A stretch of 64,000 nt of DNA, taken from assembly GCF_964204645.1 (NCBI RefSeq), contig NC_134034.1:7685414-7749413 (forward strand), given 5' to 3'. The stretch comes from Tubulanus polymorphus (lineage: Eukaryota; Nemertea; Palaeonemertea; Tubulaniformes; Tubulanidae). Below, piece after piece: positions 54,806 to 64,000 of this stretch. Both the position numbers and the translations under genes were made by a program. Every line of letters starts with the position of its first letter. Position 1 is the first letter of the stretch. The notes beneath the pieces were generated by a model. It was given only the letters and a program-made list of their open reading frames with translations. It did no database searches and was not told the DNA's origin.

Positions 54806-55619
54806 TCTGGGGCCGTTGGAGCAATTCGGAATCGTACGAAGTATTTGGTCGAGGGTGCATCCATAAATTTCGACGTTTCGTTTACGAGACGATCCAGTTC
54901 AGAATTGGGCATATAATAGTCGGAGAAGTTGGAAATCCGCGGTTGAATGTAAAATGCGGCCTGAAATTGTGCAATTGAAGTTATTGAAAGTGCGGCCTGG
55001 AATCGTGTTTCGTCTGTTCAGTGTTTCCGATAAGGGCGTATAATTAGGATAGAGAGATGTCAATTCGCTACCAGTAGGCGTGATTCATGATTTCATAATT
55101 ATGTCAAAATATATTTGTTTGTCTGTCTCATTGTAATATGTATTTTATCGTGTGCATGATCGATCGAACTGGTTAAATCGAGATGTTCACTAATCTACTA
55201 AGGTGAAGTATTGATAGCGGGTGAATGCAATATCTGTACCAACATAGCACGTTATAGGTGAGCAACCTTTTCTAACACGCTACCCATGTTTGTTTCTTGC
55301 TACGCTTTGCTTCGTTCGAGTCAACGCTTCAGTACGCTACGCTTGCGATTACATATTTTGCGTTACAGTCAGTGTACCGTGGTGATTATTTCGGGTCTCC
55401 GGGCATGACGACGGTGGAACTGACGAGATCCCGCACATTTAGAAAAAAATTGTTATCCTTGTTGTTTATTGTATGTTGTTGTGCTAACTGAATTAATTTA
55501 CTGTTTGTAGGAAAAAAACTGAGTTTTTGAGAGACCTGCTACCCAGCTGGCTGATATTCTTTTTCCAATTTTCAGTGCTGTTTTCAACAGCAGGTTTAGA
55601 GGGTCAGTTGTGAAATACC

Positions 55620-56968
55620 AACTGAAATGATCGCTAGCTGGTACAGCAAAGTGGGTCTTGAGGTAAAAGCCAGTAGGCAGCATGCCTCAGGGTATTTTGT
55701 ACTTACTTCTGGCTTAGATTCAAAACAGGTTAAGTCAAAGTTAGAACGATTGTCCGCCATTCTAAGGTCTTTCGAGGGGTTAGATCCAAGCAGCAAGATC
55801 ATTTGTTTTGTGAGTTGGAAAAAAAGGAGGACTCCATTTACCTAGTTTGTCGAGAGACGAAATGACGGCATCCCCTAACCTTAAAGGTGAATCAATTCCA
55901 CTGCCAAAAGTGTGTTGCTGTAGCAAGTTGAGTGGTCCAGCTTTATTTGCCGGGAATACGGTGGCTGTTCGAAGCCATACCATAGGTACTTTTTCGGGGG
56001 ATTTGCTTGGAAAGAGTGAATTAACTTTTCAGCCATGGCAAATGGAGGTACGTGCGTTGCAGCGGGATTCTAGGTATTTAGAGTCCCAAATTATAATGGC
56101 CGATCTTTACGATGTTCAGCTGTAAGCGTGCTATTTAATACAGGGGAGGGTGCCATGGTCAAATGACGTTCTGGACAAAACGGCTTTGGCGAAGTATATT
56201 CACCTGCAGAAAGCTTACAAAAATTTTAAGTCTCTGTCCACCGAGCTGGAGAATCCGTTAGTCAGTGGTCATGCCGTTTAGATGATATAATTTGCAGGAT
56301 TCGGCGGCTCCCTGGGGGAGCTCAATGTATAAATGAGGAGATTTATAAATTGCAGTTTTGGCAAGGTCCTTTTGACCATATGGTTAAAATGGGGACGAGA
56401 CAGAAGGAACAGTAGAGTTGTGGTCAGTCCGGTTTAAATGTAGCATCTTGTAATGAAGAAGACATCCTATTCTTCACAAGTTTCTGCTAAGAGTGTAAAC
56501 CAGGGTGTGCTGGGTAAAATGAGTAGTTCGCAGGCCCAAACTGAGCCTGTCAGGGTAAAACCTCCATGGGAGGTGGCAATTAGTGATCAGGCAGGGGAAG
56601 TTGCTGCGTTAGTAAGCAAATTGTCCACCGGACAACAGTCTCCGCAGTACCGGAATTAGGTTCCTCAGCAAAGGTCGCCGGTCTTGGTTTCTAATTTCCG
56701 GTCGTCAACCAACGCGACCTGTGAGACCATTTAACAGTACATGTTTTAATTGCGGGGGATTCGGACATGTGAAAAGAGTGTGTCCCAGTACTCAAGATAT
56801 TGTCAATCATTTTCAAACTCGAGAATAAAACAGACACCAGCGTCTAATAATCGGTCAGACCCAAAAGGCAAGGGTCCACGTCACAGGGCAGCGTGTGGCG
56901 CCAATTCAGAAGTAAGCCCTCAGATCGAATTATCCCGCCAGGTTGTGGGTTCGGCTAATCTAGTTTAG
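55620..56968 (+). pseudogene. Gypsy-type gag with zinc knuckle
   Basis: Broken frames. The clear mark is TCFNCGGFGHVKRVCPS at about 56,742-56,793, a CCHC zinc knuckle that binds RNA. Upstream frames (55,627, 55,847, 56,453) are Ser/Gln/Lys-rich and probably parts of gag. Many stops. Confidence 0.65.
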
Positions 56969-56969
56969 C

Positions 56970-57425
56970 TTGAATGTGGGGTGTAATGTGTCAGGCTCTG
57001 GTGGATTCGGGATATCAAAAGTGGCCACCATTTCACAAGATTTTGTGGAAGTTTATTTACCTGAGAGCTCCGTTTGTCCATTAACCGATTTCATCGAGGT
57101 TACCACGGTGGATGGTTCAGTTTTACCTTATCAGGTGTACCTCGTTGTGAAGATCAAATGTGGAAACCTTGAGGTAGAAGTTCCTGCTCTAGTGGAGGAA
57201 GGGACACCTTTCCATAAAAAAATACCATTGCTAATAGGCACCAATGTCTTAGATCAGTTGTCTGATTTTGAAGGCTTTCCTTCGCAATGGGGTGTAGCTG
57301 ATAGGCTTAGATTTCGTGAACCCAATGATGCCGATAAGTCCACCAAGCCTGTCAGGGTTCCTGGAGGTATGGAATTGACTGTCCACGGATTGGTGCGACG
57401 GAAGCTCCCGATGTTTTGGGTATGA
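56970..57425 (+). pseudogene. Gypsy-type aspartic protease region
   Basis: Frame with VYLPESSVCPLTDFIEVTT, YLVVKIKCGNLEVEVPALV and PLLIGTNVLDQL. The LIGTN block is typical of the retropepsin C-terminal half; the DTGA-type active site is not intact at the frame start (a SGSGGFGISKVATIS stretch is in its place). Confidence 0.6.
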
Positions 57426-58179
57426 CATCGTTTTTATAAAGTAGTCTCCCTGGAGGACTTATGGTCATTCCTTCCGCTCAGGAAATTGGCTCTGCGTCAG
57501 TATCACGAGTCGCAGTAAGAATCTGTAATACGGGCCAGCGTTCGGTTTCTATCCCTTCCGGAGTTTGTATTTGTTCTATCTCGGCTGTCAATTTAGTGGC
57601 AGGTCTTAAGTAGTTGATTTGTCAGATATTGAGGATCACGGAGATTCTCCTCATGATTCAGTTGAAGCCGAGTTAATCAGGAGATTTCTGAACAGTCTGG
57701 CTCCTGTGAAAAAACTGAAAACAATGTAAATAATATGTCGCGAGAAAAATTTTGATCTATATTTAAATCCAATGATGTATTACCCCAGGCCATGGAGAAA
57801 TTAAAGGCCGAGGAGCAGTATAAAAGCCCAATCAATGTCAAAGATGGCAGTACCCATGAAGCCATAGTGCAGTAGAGAGCTCCAACGGTTGAAACTGGAA
57901 TTCTCCTATTTTCTCTGTCAGTTATCCGATTTGGATCCTCCTTTTTGTCAGACATATGTTTTAATGTGTAATATATTCATTTCTGCAGTCAAAAATGTGT
58001 TTTAGGCCCTCCTCTTTGAGTAATTAAGCTTTTTAGTTGGTATTTCCGTCAAAATTTGAATCTTTGTGTTAGCCACCCGGTTAACTAGCATCCATACTCC
58101 TCGGCCTTAAGCATCTTCATTGGGGACCTGGCGGTCTATATTTTCTACCTCCGATTAGGATTTGGGTAAGACGCATCTA

Positions 58180-59270
58180 GTTGAACATCATTTAAATTTA
58201 ACTGAGGACAGGCCGATTTTTCAACGGTATAGACCCATCCCTCCAGCTATGGTTGACGAGGTCCGGGAACATCTTAAAATCATGCTGGCGGCTGGGGTAA
58301 TCTAATCAGGTTGTCATCGAGCGATTTCCCCTCACTCGTAGTTTTGATTAGAAAAATGGGGAATTAGAATTTTGCATAGATTGTCGGGAACTAAACACAC
58401 AATTCCCGATATGTATTGTCTCCCCAGAATTGACAAACATCTTAATGTTCTTTCGGGCGCTTAGTATTTCTCCAGTCTAGATCTGAAGAGTGGTCATTGG
58501 CAGGTAGCTGCGGCCCCCAAGCATAGGGATCAAACGGATTTTTTATTTTGGCCATATAGTCTCTATATATGAGACCGACTATCAAAAAAATAAGTCTGTT
58601 TTGGATTGGAAAATTCCTGAGACGGTTGGGGAGGTTTGGAGTTTTATGGAGTTCTCCTCGTATTGCCCTCGTTTTGTACAGGATATCAAGAAGATAGCAA
58701 AACCTATTAATGATCTCTTAAGGGGAGTGTTAAAGTCTGCATCGGGGAAAAGTACTTTTAAATCGAATGTCGAATCGGGTGAAGCCCAACAAAATGCTTT
58801 TGACACATTGAAACGTGTATTATGTGAACCTCCGGTGCTTGCCTATGCTGATTATAGTCTTCCCTTTGAGTTACATACTGATGCGTCACTTAAAGGTAAA
58901 GGGGCATGTCTATATCAGAACCAAGAGGGCAAACTTTGTCCTATCCGATTTGCAAGTTTGGGATTGAAAGACTCTGAGAAGAACTATCCAGTCCACAAGT
59001 TAGAATTTTTGGCTTTAAAATGAGGCATTTTATGATTATATTTACGGCATTAAGTGCACTGTTAAAAATCGATAGCAACCCCCTTGTGTTAACCACGGCG
59101 AAACTTGATGCCACATGTCATCGTTGGTTGCAGAGTTTGACTATAGCTGAACTTTCTCTGGAATATCAATCCTGTAAGAGTTACGTGGATGCAAATACTT
59201 TAAGTCAATGTAGACTCCACAGTAGTTCAGGCTTTGTGTTGTTCAGGGTCAGTATCTTTTCCGTCTGACG
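58180..59270 (+). pseudogene. Gypsy-type reverse transcriptase and RNase H, degenerate
   Basis: RT relic: DRPIFQRYRPIPPAMVDEVR, then FSSLDLKSGHWQVA (first catalytic Asp) with stops between. The frame 58,601-59,023 holds the connection FMEFSSYCPRFVQDIKKIAK and RNase H LPFELHTDASLKGKGACLYQ. The YxDD segment is missing between 58,560 and 58,600. Confidence 0.75.
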
Positions 59271-59279
59271 TCCTGGCCT

Positions 59280-60208
59280 CAAGTGAACAGATTGGTAATA
59301 ATTATTTTAGAGATAGGGATCCTAGTCTTGCTCAGGAAAATGATCCTGATTTGAGGCGTATTATCAGCCATATTAGAGCTATGGGTAGTTTAGCTCTTCT
59401 TGTAGCCAGGATCGTAGATGGTAAAAGTATGCAACCCAATTTCGTTTTCATGATGCTTTGCTATGCCGTAGAGTATTAGAGAATGGTGTCGAGCATTTCC
59501 GTGTCGTTATGCCTGAATCAGAGAGGTCTATAGTTTTAGATAGAGTTCATGACCAAATGGGTCATCTGGGTCGTGAGAAGACCCTCAGTCTTTTACGAAG
59601 TAGATTTTTCTGGCTGGGTATGTATGCAGACGTGGACACGTATATCAAATCGTGTAGCCAGTGCGTAGTTCATAAAGGGTCCGTAACCCGTTTTCAGGCC
59701 GAATTGGTCCCTATCGTGACTTCAGAGCCGTTGGAAGTAGTATGTATTGATTACCTTAGTTTAGATCAGAGTAGGGGTGGGTTTGAGTCTACATAATTTT
59801 TAACAATAATACGCACTGACCATCAAATAGCCAAAACTATGGCACGTATGCTATACGAGCGTTTCATTACAAGATTCGGCGTTCCAAAACAAATTCACGC
59901 CAATCAGGGAGCTAATTTTGAAAGCCAATTTTGAAAAGTCAGATGATTCATCCGGTTCGTCTGGTGTTGATGTGAACACTAGTGCTGCTTTAGAAATGAA
60001 CAATTCTTTGGATGAGTCTGAAACTAGACGTGGGCGTCCACAACATGTTTGTAGATTGCCTGCTCACCTCGATAATTTTATTCTCGGACTGGCTCAGGTT
60101 CAGTCGTTATGGGAAGGAAAGATTGAAATGCTTTTCCCTGCTGTGAAGGATTCTAGTGTTAACTCTAATCCAGGCATTATGGCAGCCATTTTAAAACTGC
60201 GCAAATGA
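59280..60208 (+). pseudogene. Gypsy-type integrase, internally deleted
   Basis: The zinc-binding part VHDQMGHLGREKTLSLLRSR and CSQCVVHKG is intact in 59,458-59,796. The core has VVCIDYLSLD (D1) and then, after a stop, TRFGVPKQIHANQGANFES, where the second catalytic Asp is replaced by Asn. Straight after, the sequence jumps to a C-terminal tail (RRGRPQHVCRLPAHLDNFIL), so the catalytic Glu region is deleted near 59,932. Confidence 0.75.
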
Positions 60209-60570
60209 TAAATGTTAGTACTGGCTTGTGATAAAGTCTTGAAATGTGTCATTGGTGTAATTGTTTACCGTATGTCGCTTTGTGTCATTTGTGTGACTTT
60301 TTAAAGTATATTGCTTTGGGTCATTTGTGTAATTGTTTAATGTAAGTCGCCAGGTGTCATTTGTGTACTTGTTTAATGTAGATCGTTGTGTCATTTGGTA
60401 ATTGTTTGTTGTAGTTAGTTTAATATCAGTTGTGTAGAGCTGTCTAACGCAGAGTTATGAAATGTTTGTTTTTTTTATTTGTATCATTGTCTCGGGACAG
60501 TACAGTTTTTTCTGTGAGGGAGGGCGTGAAGGGAGTTAGTTGTGGGATATGGTTGTAATATTTTCCCTGC

Positions 60571-60581
60571 CATGGGGAGGA
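60571..60581 (+). promoter_or_regulatory. Polypurine tract of the Gypsy-type element
   Basis: ATGGGGAGGA lies immediately before TGTAACGGGGC, the probable 3' LTR start. Confidence 0.6.
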
Positions 60582-61326
60582 TGTAACGGGGCTGGTTTGC
60601 TCCAGTTGGTTATCATCCAGTGCAGCCTCCTTCCCACGTTTTCTAGGAGGTATAAAAGGCAATTTTTCCCTGCATCATGGTCTTTCGTTGATGTGATGGA
60701 CCGGTCAAGTCTGGTATCCGGCTTTTACCGAGTCCAAATCCGTATTTTAGTGACCCCCGTATTGTGTGGGGATTCTTTTGTTCTCTTTTGGCGTGGTAAT
60801 AAAAGAAAGAAGACGTTAGGTAAATCTCGGCCTGGTTTTTGATTAATTTAGAGGTTCTGTGGAAACAATTATTCCTCCTTTCTTGATTGAGCCAACGAAA
60901 GAGGAGATTTCACATTGGTTGTTGCTCGTCATGCGACTTCAGTGTAGTCGGAATAAAGATATTTGTAGCTTATTCTGTTTCTCCAGGTATGTAGAGAACT
61001 GTTTTTTTAGTAAGGGAAAAATATAAGTTATGAAACTCTAGGGTGAAACTAAGCTGCATTTCATATTGGCCATAGTAACTGTGTTATAATGCTGTGTATA
61101 ATGTGATATGGGTCTTTCATTGAATGTTGCTCGTCAGGAAACTCCCGTGTAGTCGTAATAAAGATATTTGTAGTTTATTCTGTTTCTCCAGTTAGGTTGT
61201 GTGTGGTCGGTTTTCTGGTTTCATCTCCGGCTGTACAGTATACAGAGGAAGAAATCATCAGGACCACCGACAACAACAAGTGATTTGAGGACCCCTCGTT
61301 TACAATAAGGGAATCCATGTGGTCAC
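60582..61326 (+). repeat. 3' LTR region of the Gypsy-type element
   Basis: Starts TGTAACGGGGCTGG after a polypurine tract. It has a TATAAAAGG box at 60,650 and AATAAA within GGAATAAAGATATTTG at 60,950. The R/U5-like part occurs twice (60,913-61,000 and 61,100-61,326), so either the LTR is internally duplicated or two related LTRs are fused. It ends GGTCACA. Confidence 0.65.
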
Positions 61327-61439
61327 ATCGAAAAAGTCGAAAAATATTCTTTTAAAAAAAGAAATTTTTGGGAAACTAGGGGTTCAGGGACACCATGCCC
61401 ACTTGGGAAGTGGTCCCAAATGCTCAACAATCTAACACT

Positions 61440-61640
61440 TTCAATATTCAACGCCCCCTGGTGACCATTTACAAAAACCAATGACCTTGAAACTCACCAC
61501 AATCATAGCACATGTCAGCAGCTATGATTGTGTAATTGATTGTGATAACAAAATATGCTTCATTACCAATTTAATATGGAAGTACTAAGTTATTCTACCA
61601 TTCAATGCCCCCTGGTGACCATATTCAAAACCCAAGTCCC
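61440..61640. repeat. 154-bp tandem repeat with CTCF-like motif (second locus)
   Basis: Two units with AACGCCCCCTGGTGACCAT at 61,450 and AATGCCCCCTGGTGACCAT at 61,604, the same 154-bp spacing as at 26.3 kb but diverged. Confidence 0.75.
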
Positions 61641-61999
61641 AAGTGGGCTAATAAAAAGTAGTAACTTTTAGCCAAAAAAACTTTTTTCCTTTTGGTCAAA
61701 TTGTTAATGGTTTGGTTGGGTCTGAATTAGAGCCGCTTTTTGAATGAGACGCAATATTGGTTTCTCCGCCTCCACAGTTGTGCTAACAACCGCTGAAAAC
61801 CGTCTTAAGGAGCACTGCTATCTACGAAGCGCTCGGATGTGATACGTGCGATTGAGGCGATTAAAGCGATTGAGGCGATTTACACTGATCTCAGGAATGA
61901 AGAAAATGGAAGAAAAGGTCGGAAATCCGACTATGGTTGGAAGATTTTCATTCAGATAGGTCAAACCGTATTTTGTAAAAGAGAAAACATAAAGAATAA

Positions 62000-62540
62000 G
62001 GTTAGATAGAAAGGAAGAGTTAGAACAGGAAGAATGTGATAGTAAAGAACAGTTTGAACAGGTAGAACATGAGAAACAGCGTTGTCATGAATTGTAATTA
62101 GCTAGATTAGGTCAAAGGTCATTTGAAAATTTACCTAGGGTTTGTGTGAAATATCCAGAGATACCACCTTTCGATGATAAAATAAAAGACATGGATGCTT
62201 ACTTATTTACTTTCGAAAAATATGCGGAATCTCGTGATTAGCCGCAGACGAATGGGTTGCATATGTAATTAGTATGTCTCAAGAACACGCTCATGACTAT
62301 GGTTTGTTTAAGGAAGCTTTATCAAAGCGGTTTTAATTAACGAGGCAAGGATTATATGATAAATTTAGAGATTCTTTCCCAACAAAAGGCTAAACGTCTG
62401 ATCATTTTGTAGGTCGGTTACAAGGCTATTTCAATTATCAAATTGATAAGGAGCATGGTAGTTTGGTTCATTTAACTATGCAAGAATAAGTATAAACTTC
62501 CTGTGGATCGGTTATATGTTCTGATGAAGAAAATGGGTTA
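62000..62540 (+). pseudogene. Gag relic of another Gypsy-type element
   Basis: Broken frames show KYPEIPPFDDKIKDMDAYLF, TFEKYAESRD, then in a second frame a WAADEWVAYVISMSQEHAHD-like stretch and LFKEALSKRF. This is the capsid-domain pattern of Gypsy-type gags (PFDxxxxDxDxYLxRFE). No pol sequence follows, so it is an isolated fragment independent of the 54.5-61.3 kb copy. Confidence 0.7.
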
Positions 62541-62679
62541 TTGTTTAAATTTTTGATGTTAACGGCCTGACAGTGCTTTTGCCACTTTGAATCATCAAAA
62601 TACGCACGGAGTATCTGTAGATCCAAGTGAGCTGATGGATATTATACAGGTTGTATATGAAACAGTGGTGGGTAACAAC

Positions 62680-62960
62680 CCAATTAACATTTCTAGTCGG
62701 CCCGACGTCGGCATTGAGTAAGACGAAGTTGGCATTTGGACGTGGATCGGCAAGGAGTCATCTTCACTGTCGGGCCGACGTTTCCACGCCGACCCCGGCG
62801 GGGCAAATACTTATTTCTGATGCATTCGCTCTAATTTAAGCATAATATATGATAGTAAATATTATGTAGGTATATGTATAGCGTAGTTTTGTTTCAAAAT
62901 TATTAATTCTTGATAAGGTAATCTTTTCGTAGTCGGGCCAACGTTGGCCCGTTAACCTTA
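62680..62960. repeat. GTCGGGCC-word region with an 18-bp palindrome
   Basis: CGGGCCAACGTTGGCCCG at 62,934-62,951 is a perfect palindrome; variants GTCGGCCCGACGTCGG and GTCGGGCCGACG occur at 62,697 and 62,779. A degraded short tandem or foldback repeat. Confidence 0.65.
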
Positions 62961-64000
62961 TGCCGACCAAGATGGTGGTCCCCTCTTTCGCCCCATTTGA
63001 GAATTATTTAAATAAGGACGATATCAATACCTCAGTTATTAATCAATTATACACATATACGTTTGATTATATGTTATTAAAAAGGGTTTTTAAACTGAAT
63101 AAAAATTGAAAGTTTTGTTTTTAATGAGGCCGGCGTGGTGCGCAGATCTTCCGCCGCCATTTTGGTTCCATTCTGTTCGCACTTTTGTTCGTATTCTTTG
63201 TTATCAAAATCGCTATTCATCAGTCTTCTAGTTGTAACAAGTGTAATTACAAGTGTTACATTCGGTAAGTGTTATTGTATTTACATGGAATTTGATATTT
63301 GCGGCTGAGTTGCTTCAATTTTAAGGCCTAATTGAAGCGACATCAAATTCAATGCTAAAATAACACTTAAAATGATTAGGTTATTAGAACTATTATATTG
63401 TAATGATTACAAATTGATTGACTCAGGTTTAATAGCTGATATCATGGATACATCATCAGGTTTTAGGGCATTTTGAGCTAGTACTAGGCTGCTGCCAACG
63501 CTGTTGTGTTGGACTGAAAATGAGAAAATACAATTTAACCAGTTTATTTTTCTTTTAGGCTTGTCACTGCAATCGAGAAATTTCGTGAGGAAAGGATGTT
63601 GGGGCATGTTCTACAACAGTACAACGTCGAAGAGTGTGATATCACTTCGTGTAGCTTCACTCAATGATATCCAGTCAGGACGAATTTACTGGTGACATTT
63701 TTAGAAGCTGTAAGGATGATCCCTTCTCATAAAAGACTACAACAATGATTGAGCGGTGAATGAGGGAATTGGGGATGGGGATGCATCAAACTTTGGCTTA
63801 AACACGCTAAAATCCTAATAATTCTGTAGTTTTGGCAAAGAATTAAACAGCAGTTGAAACCTGTATACATAACAATTCATATGTGTGTCCCCTGCTTTAA
63901 TACAGATCTTACCATTATCTATGTAGTATGAAAGGATTTATTTTTGTATTATGTGATACTTATTAGAAAAAGAAAGTGTGGATTTTTCTAAAATTCTTAA
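62961..64000. other. Non-coding DNA, no gene recognised
   Basis: AT-rich; short frames at 63,407 and 63,504 show no family resemblance. A CTAATTGAAGC-type inverted pair lies near 63,315-63,340. Nothing else supported. Confidence 0.45.

Noticed and set aside
55297-55491. 64-residue frame with hydrophobic C-terminus
   Set aside because: No homology signal and located in the Gypsy leader; likely chance.
60649-60660. TATAAAAGG as a host gene promoter
   Set aside because: It sits about 70 bp inside the Gypsy LTR start, so it is best explained as the LTR promoter.

Overview
This window looks like repeat-rich, AT-rich nuclear DNA of an animal, most likely a marine invertebrate. A lophotrochozoan is plausible from the style of the small repeats, but the species cannot be named from sequence alone. 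Almost all recognisable coding sequence belongs to mobile elements. The only clear host gene is a kelch-repeat gene on the minus strand. Three of its exons are visible (49.6-49.8 kb, 19.1-19.3 kb, 16.6-17.9 kb), with matching splice phases and an intron of about 30 kb.

Layout: 1-3.5 kb holds a decayed fragment of a Polinton-like (Maverick/adintovirus-like) element on the minus strand plus a convergent plus-strand fragment. 3.76-5.5 kb is a 1.7-kb repeat whose near-identical second copy lies at 26.76-28.49 kb. 5.5-11.2 kb is a tyrosine-recombinase (DIRS-type) retrotransposon on the minus strand (gag, RT/RNase H, recombinase). 11.3-12.45 kb holds a second, diverged DIRS end with a perfect 59-bp inverted repeat. 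12.45-16.5 kb is a non-LTR retrotransposon (SGNH-like domain, endonuclease, RT) broken by two insertions. 16.5-19.3 kb holds kelch-gene exons.

19.5-38.0 kb is the main object: a decaying Polinton-like viral element carrying a zinc-finger gene, a penton-like candidate, several small membrane proteins, a double-jelly-roll-type capsid protein, an rve integrase with a chromodomain-like tail and a packaging ATPase. At least four later insertions break it (21.7-25.3, 26.1-28.5, 31.03-31.9 and 35.9-37.3 kb). No DNA polymerase B is visible. Nearly every gene starts at a fused T-tract plus TAAATAAATG or TATATAAATG signal, and convergent gene pairs are separated by inverted repeats. This gene-start signal is the most unusual thing in the window.

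40.83-45.86 kb is a very young BEL/Pao LTR retrotransposon with identical 194-bp LTRs and a 5-bp target duplication, yet its reverse transcriptase domain is absent. 50.1-51.6 kb repeats, in the same order, a composite repeat also found at 21.7-23.8 kb. 54.5-61.3 kb is a degenerate Gypsy-type LTR element, followed by a separate Gypsy gag relic at 62.0-62.5 kb. The rest is unannotated AT-rich DNA with small inverted repeats, microsatellites and a tRNA-derived SINE.

The window therefore records successive invasions: an old viral integration inside a host intron, later non-autonomous elements landing inside the viral genes, and a recent BEL/Pao insertion.
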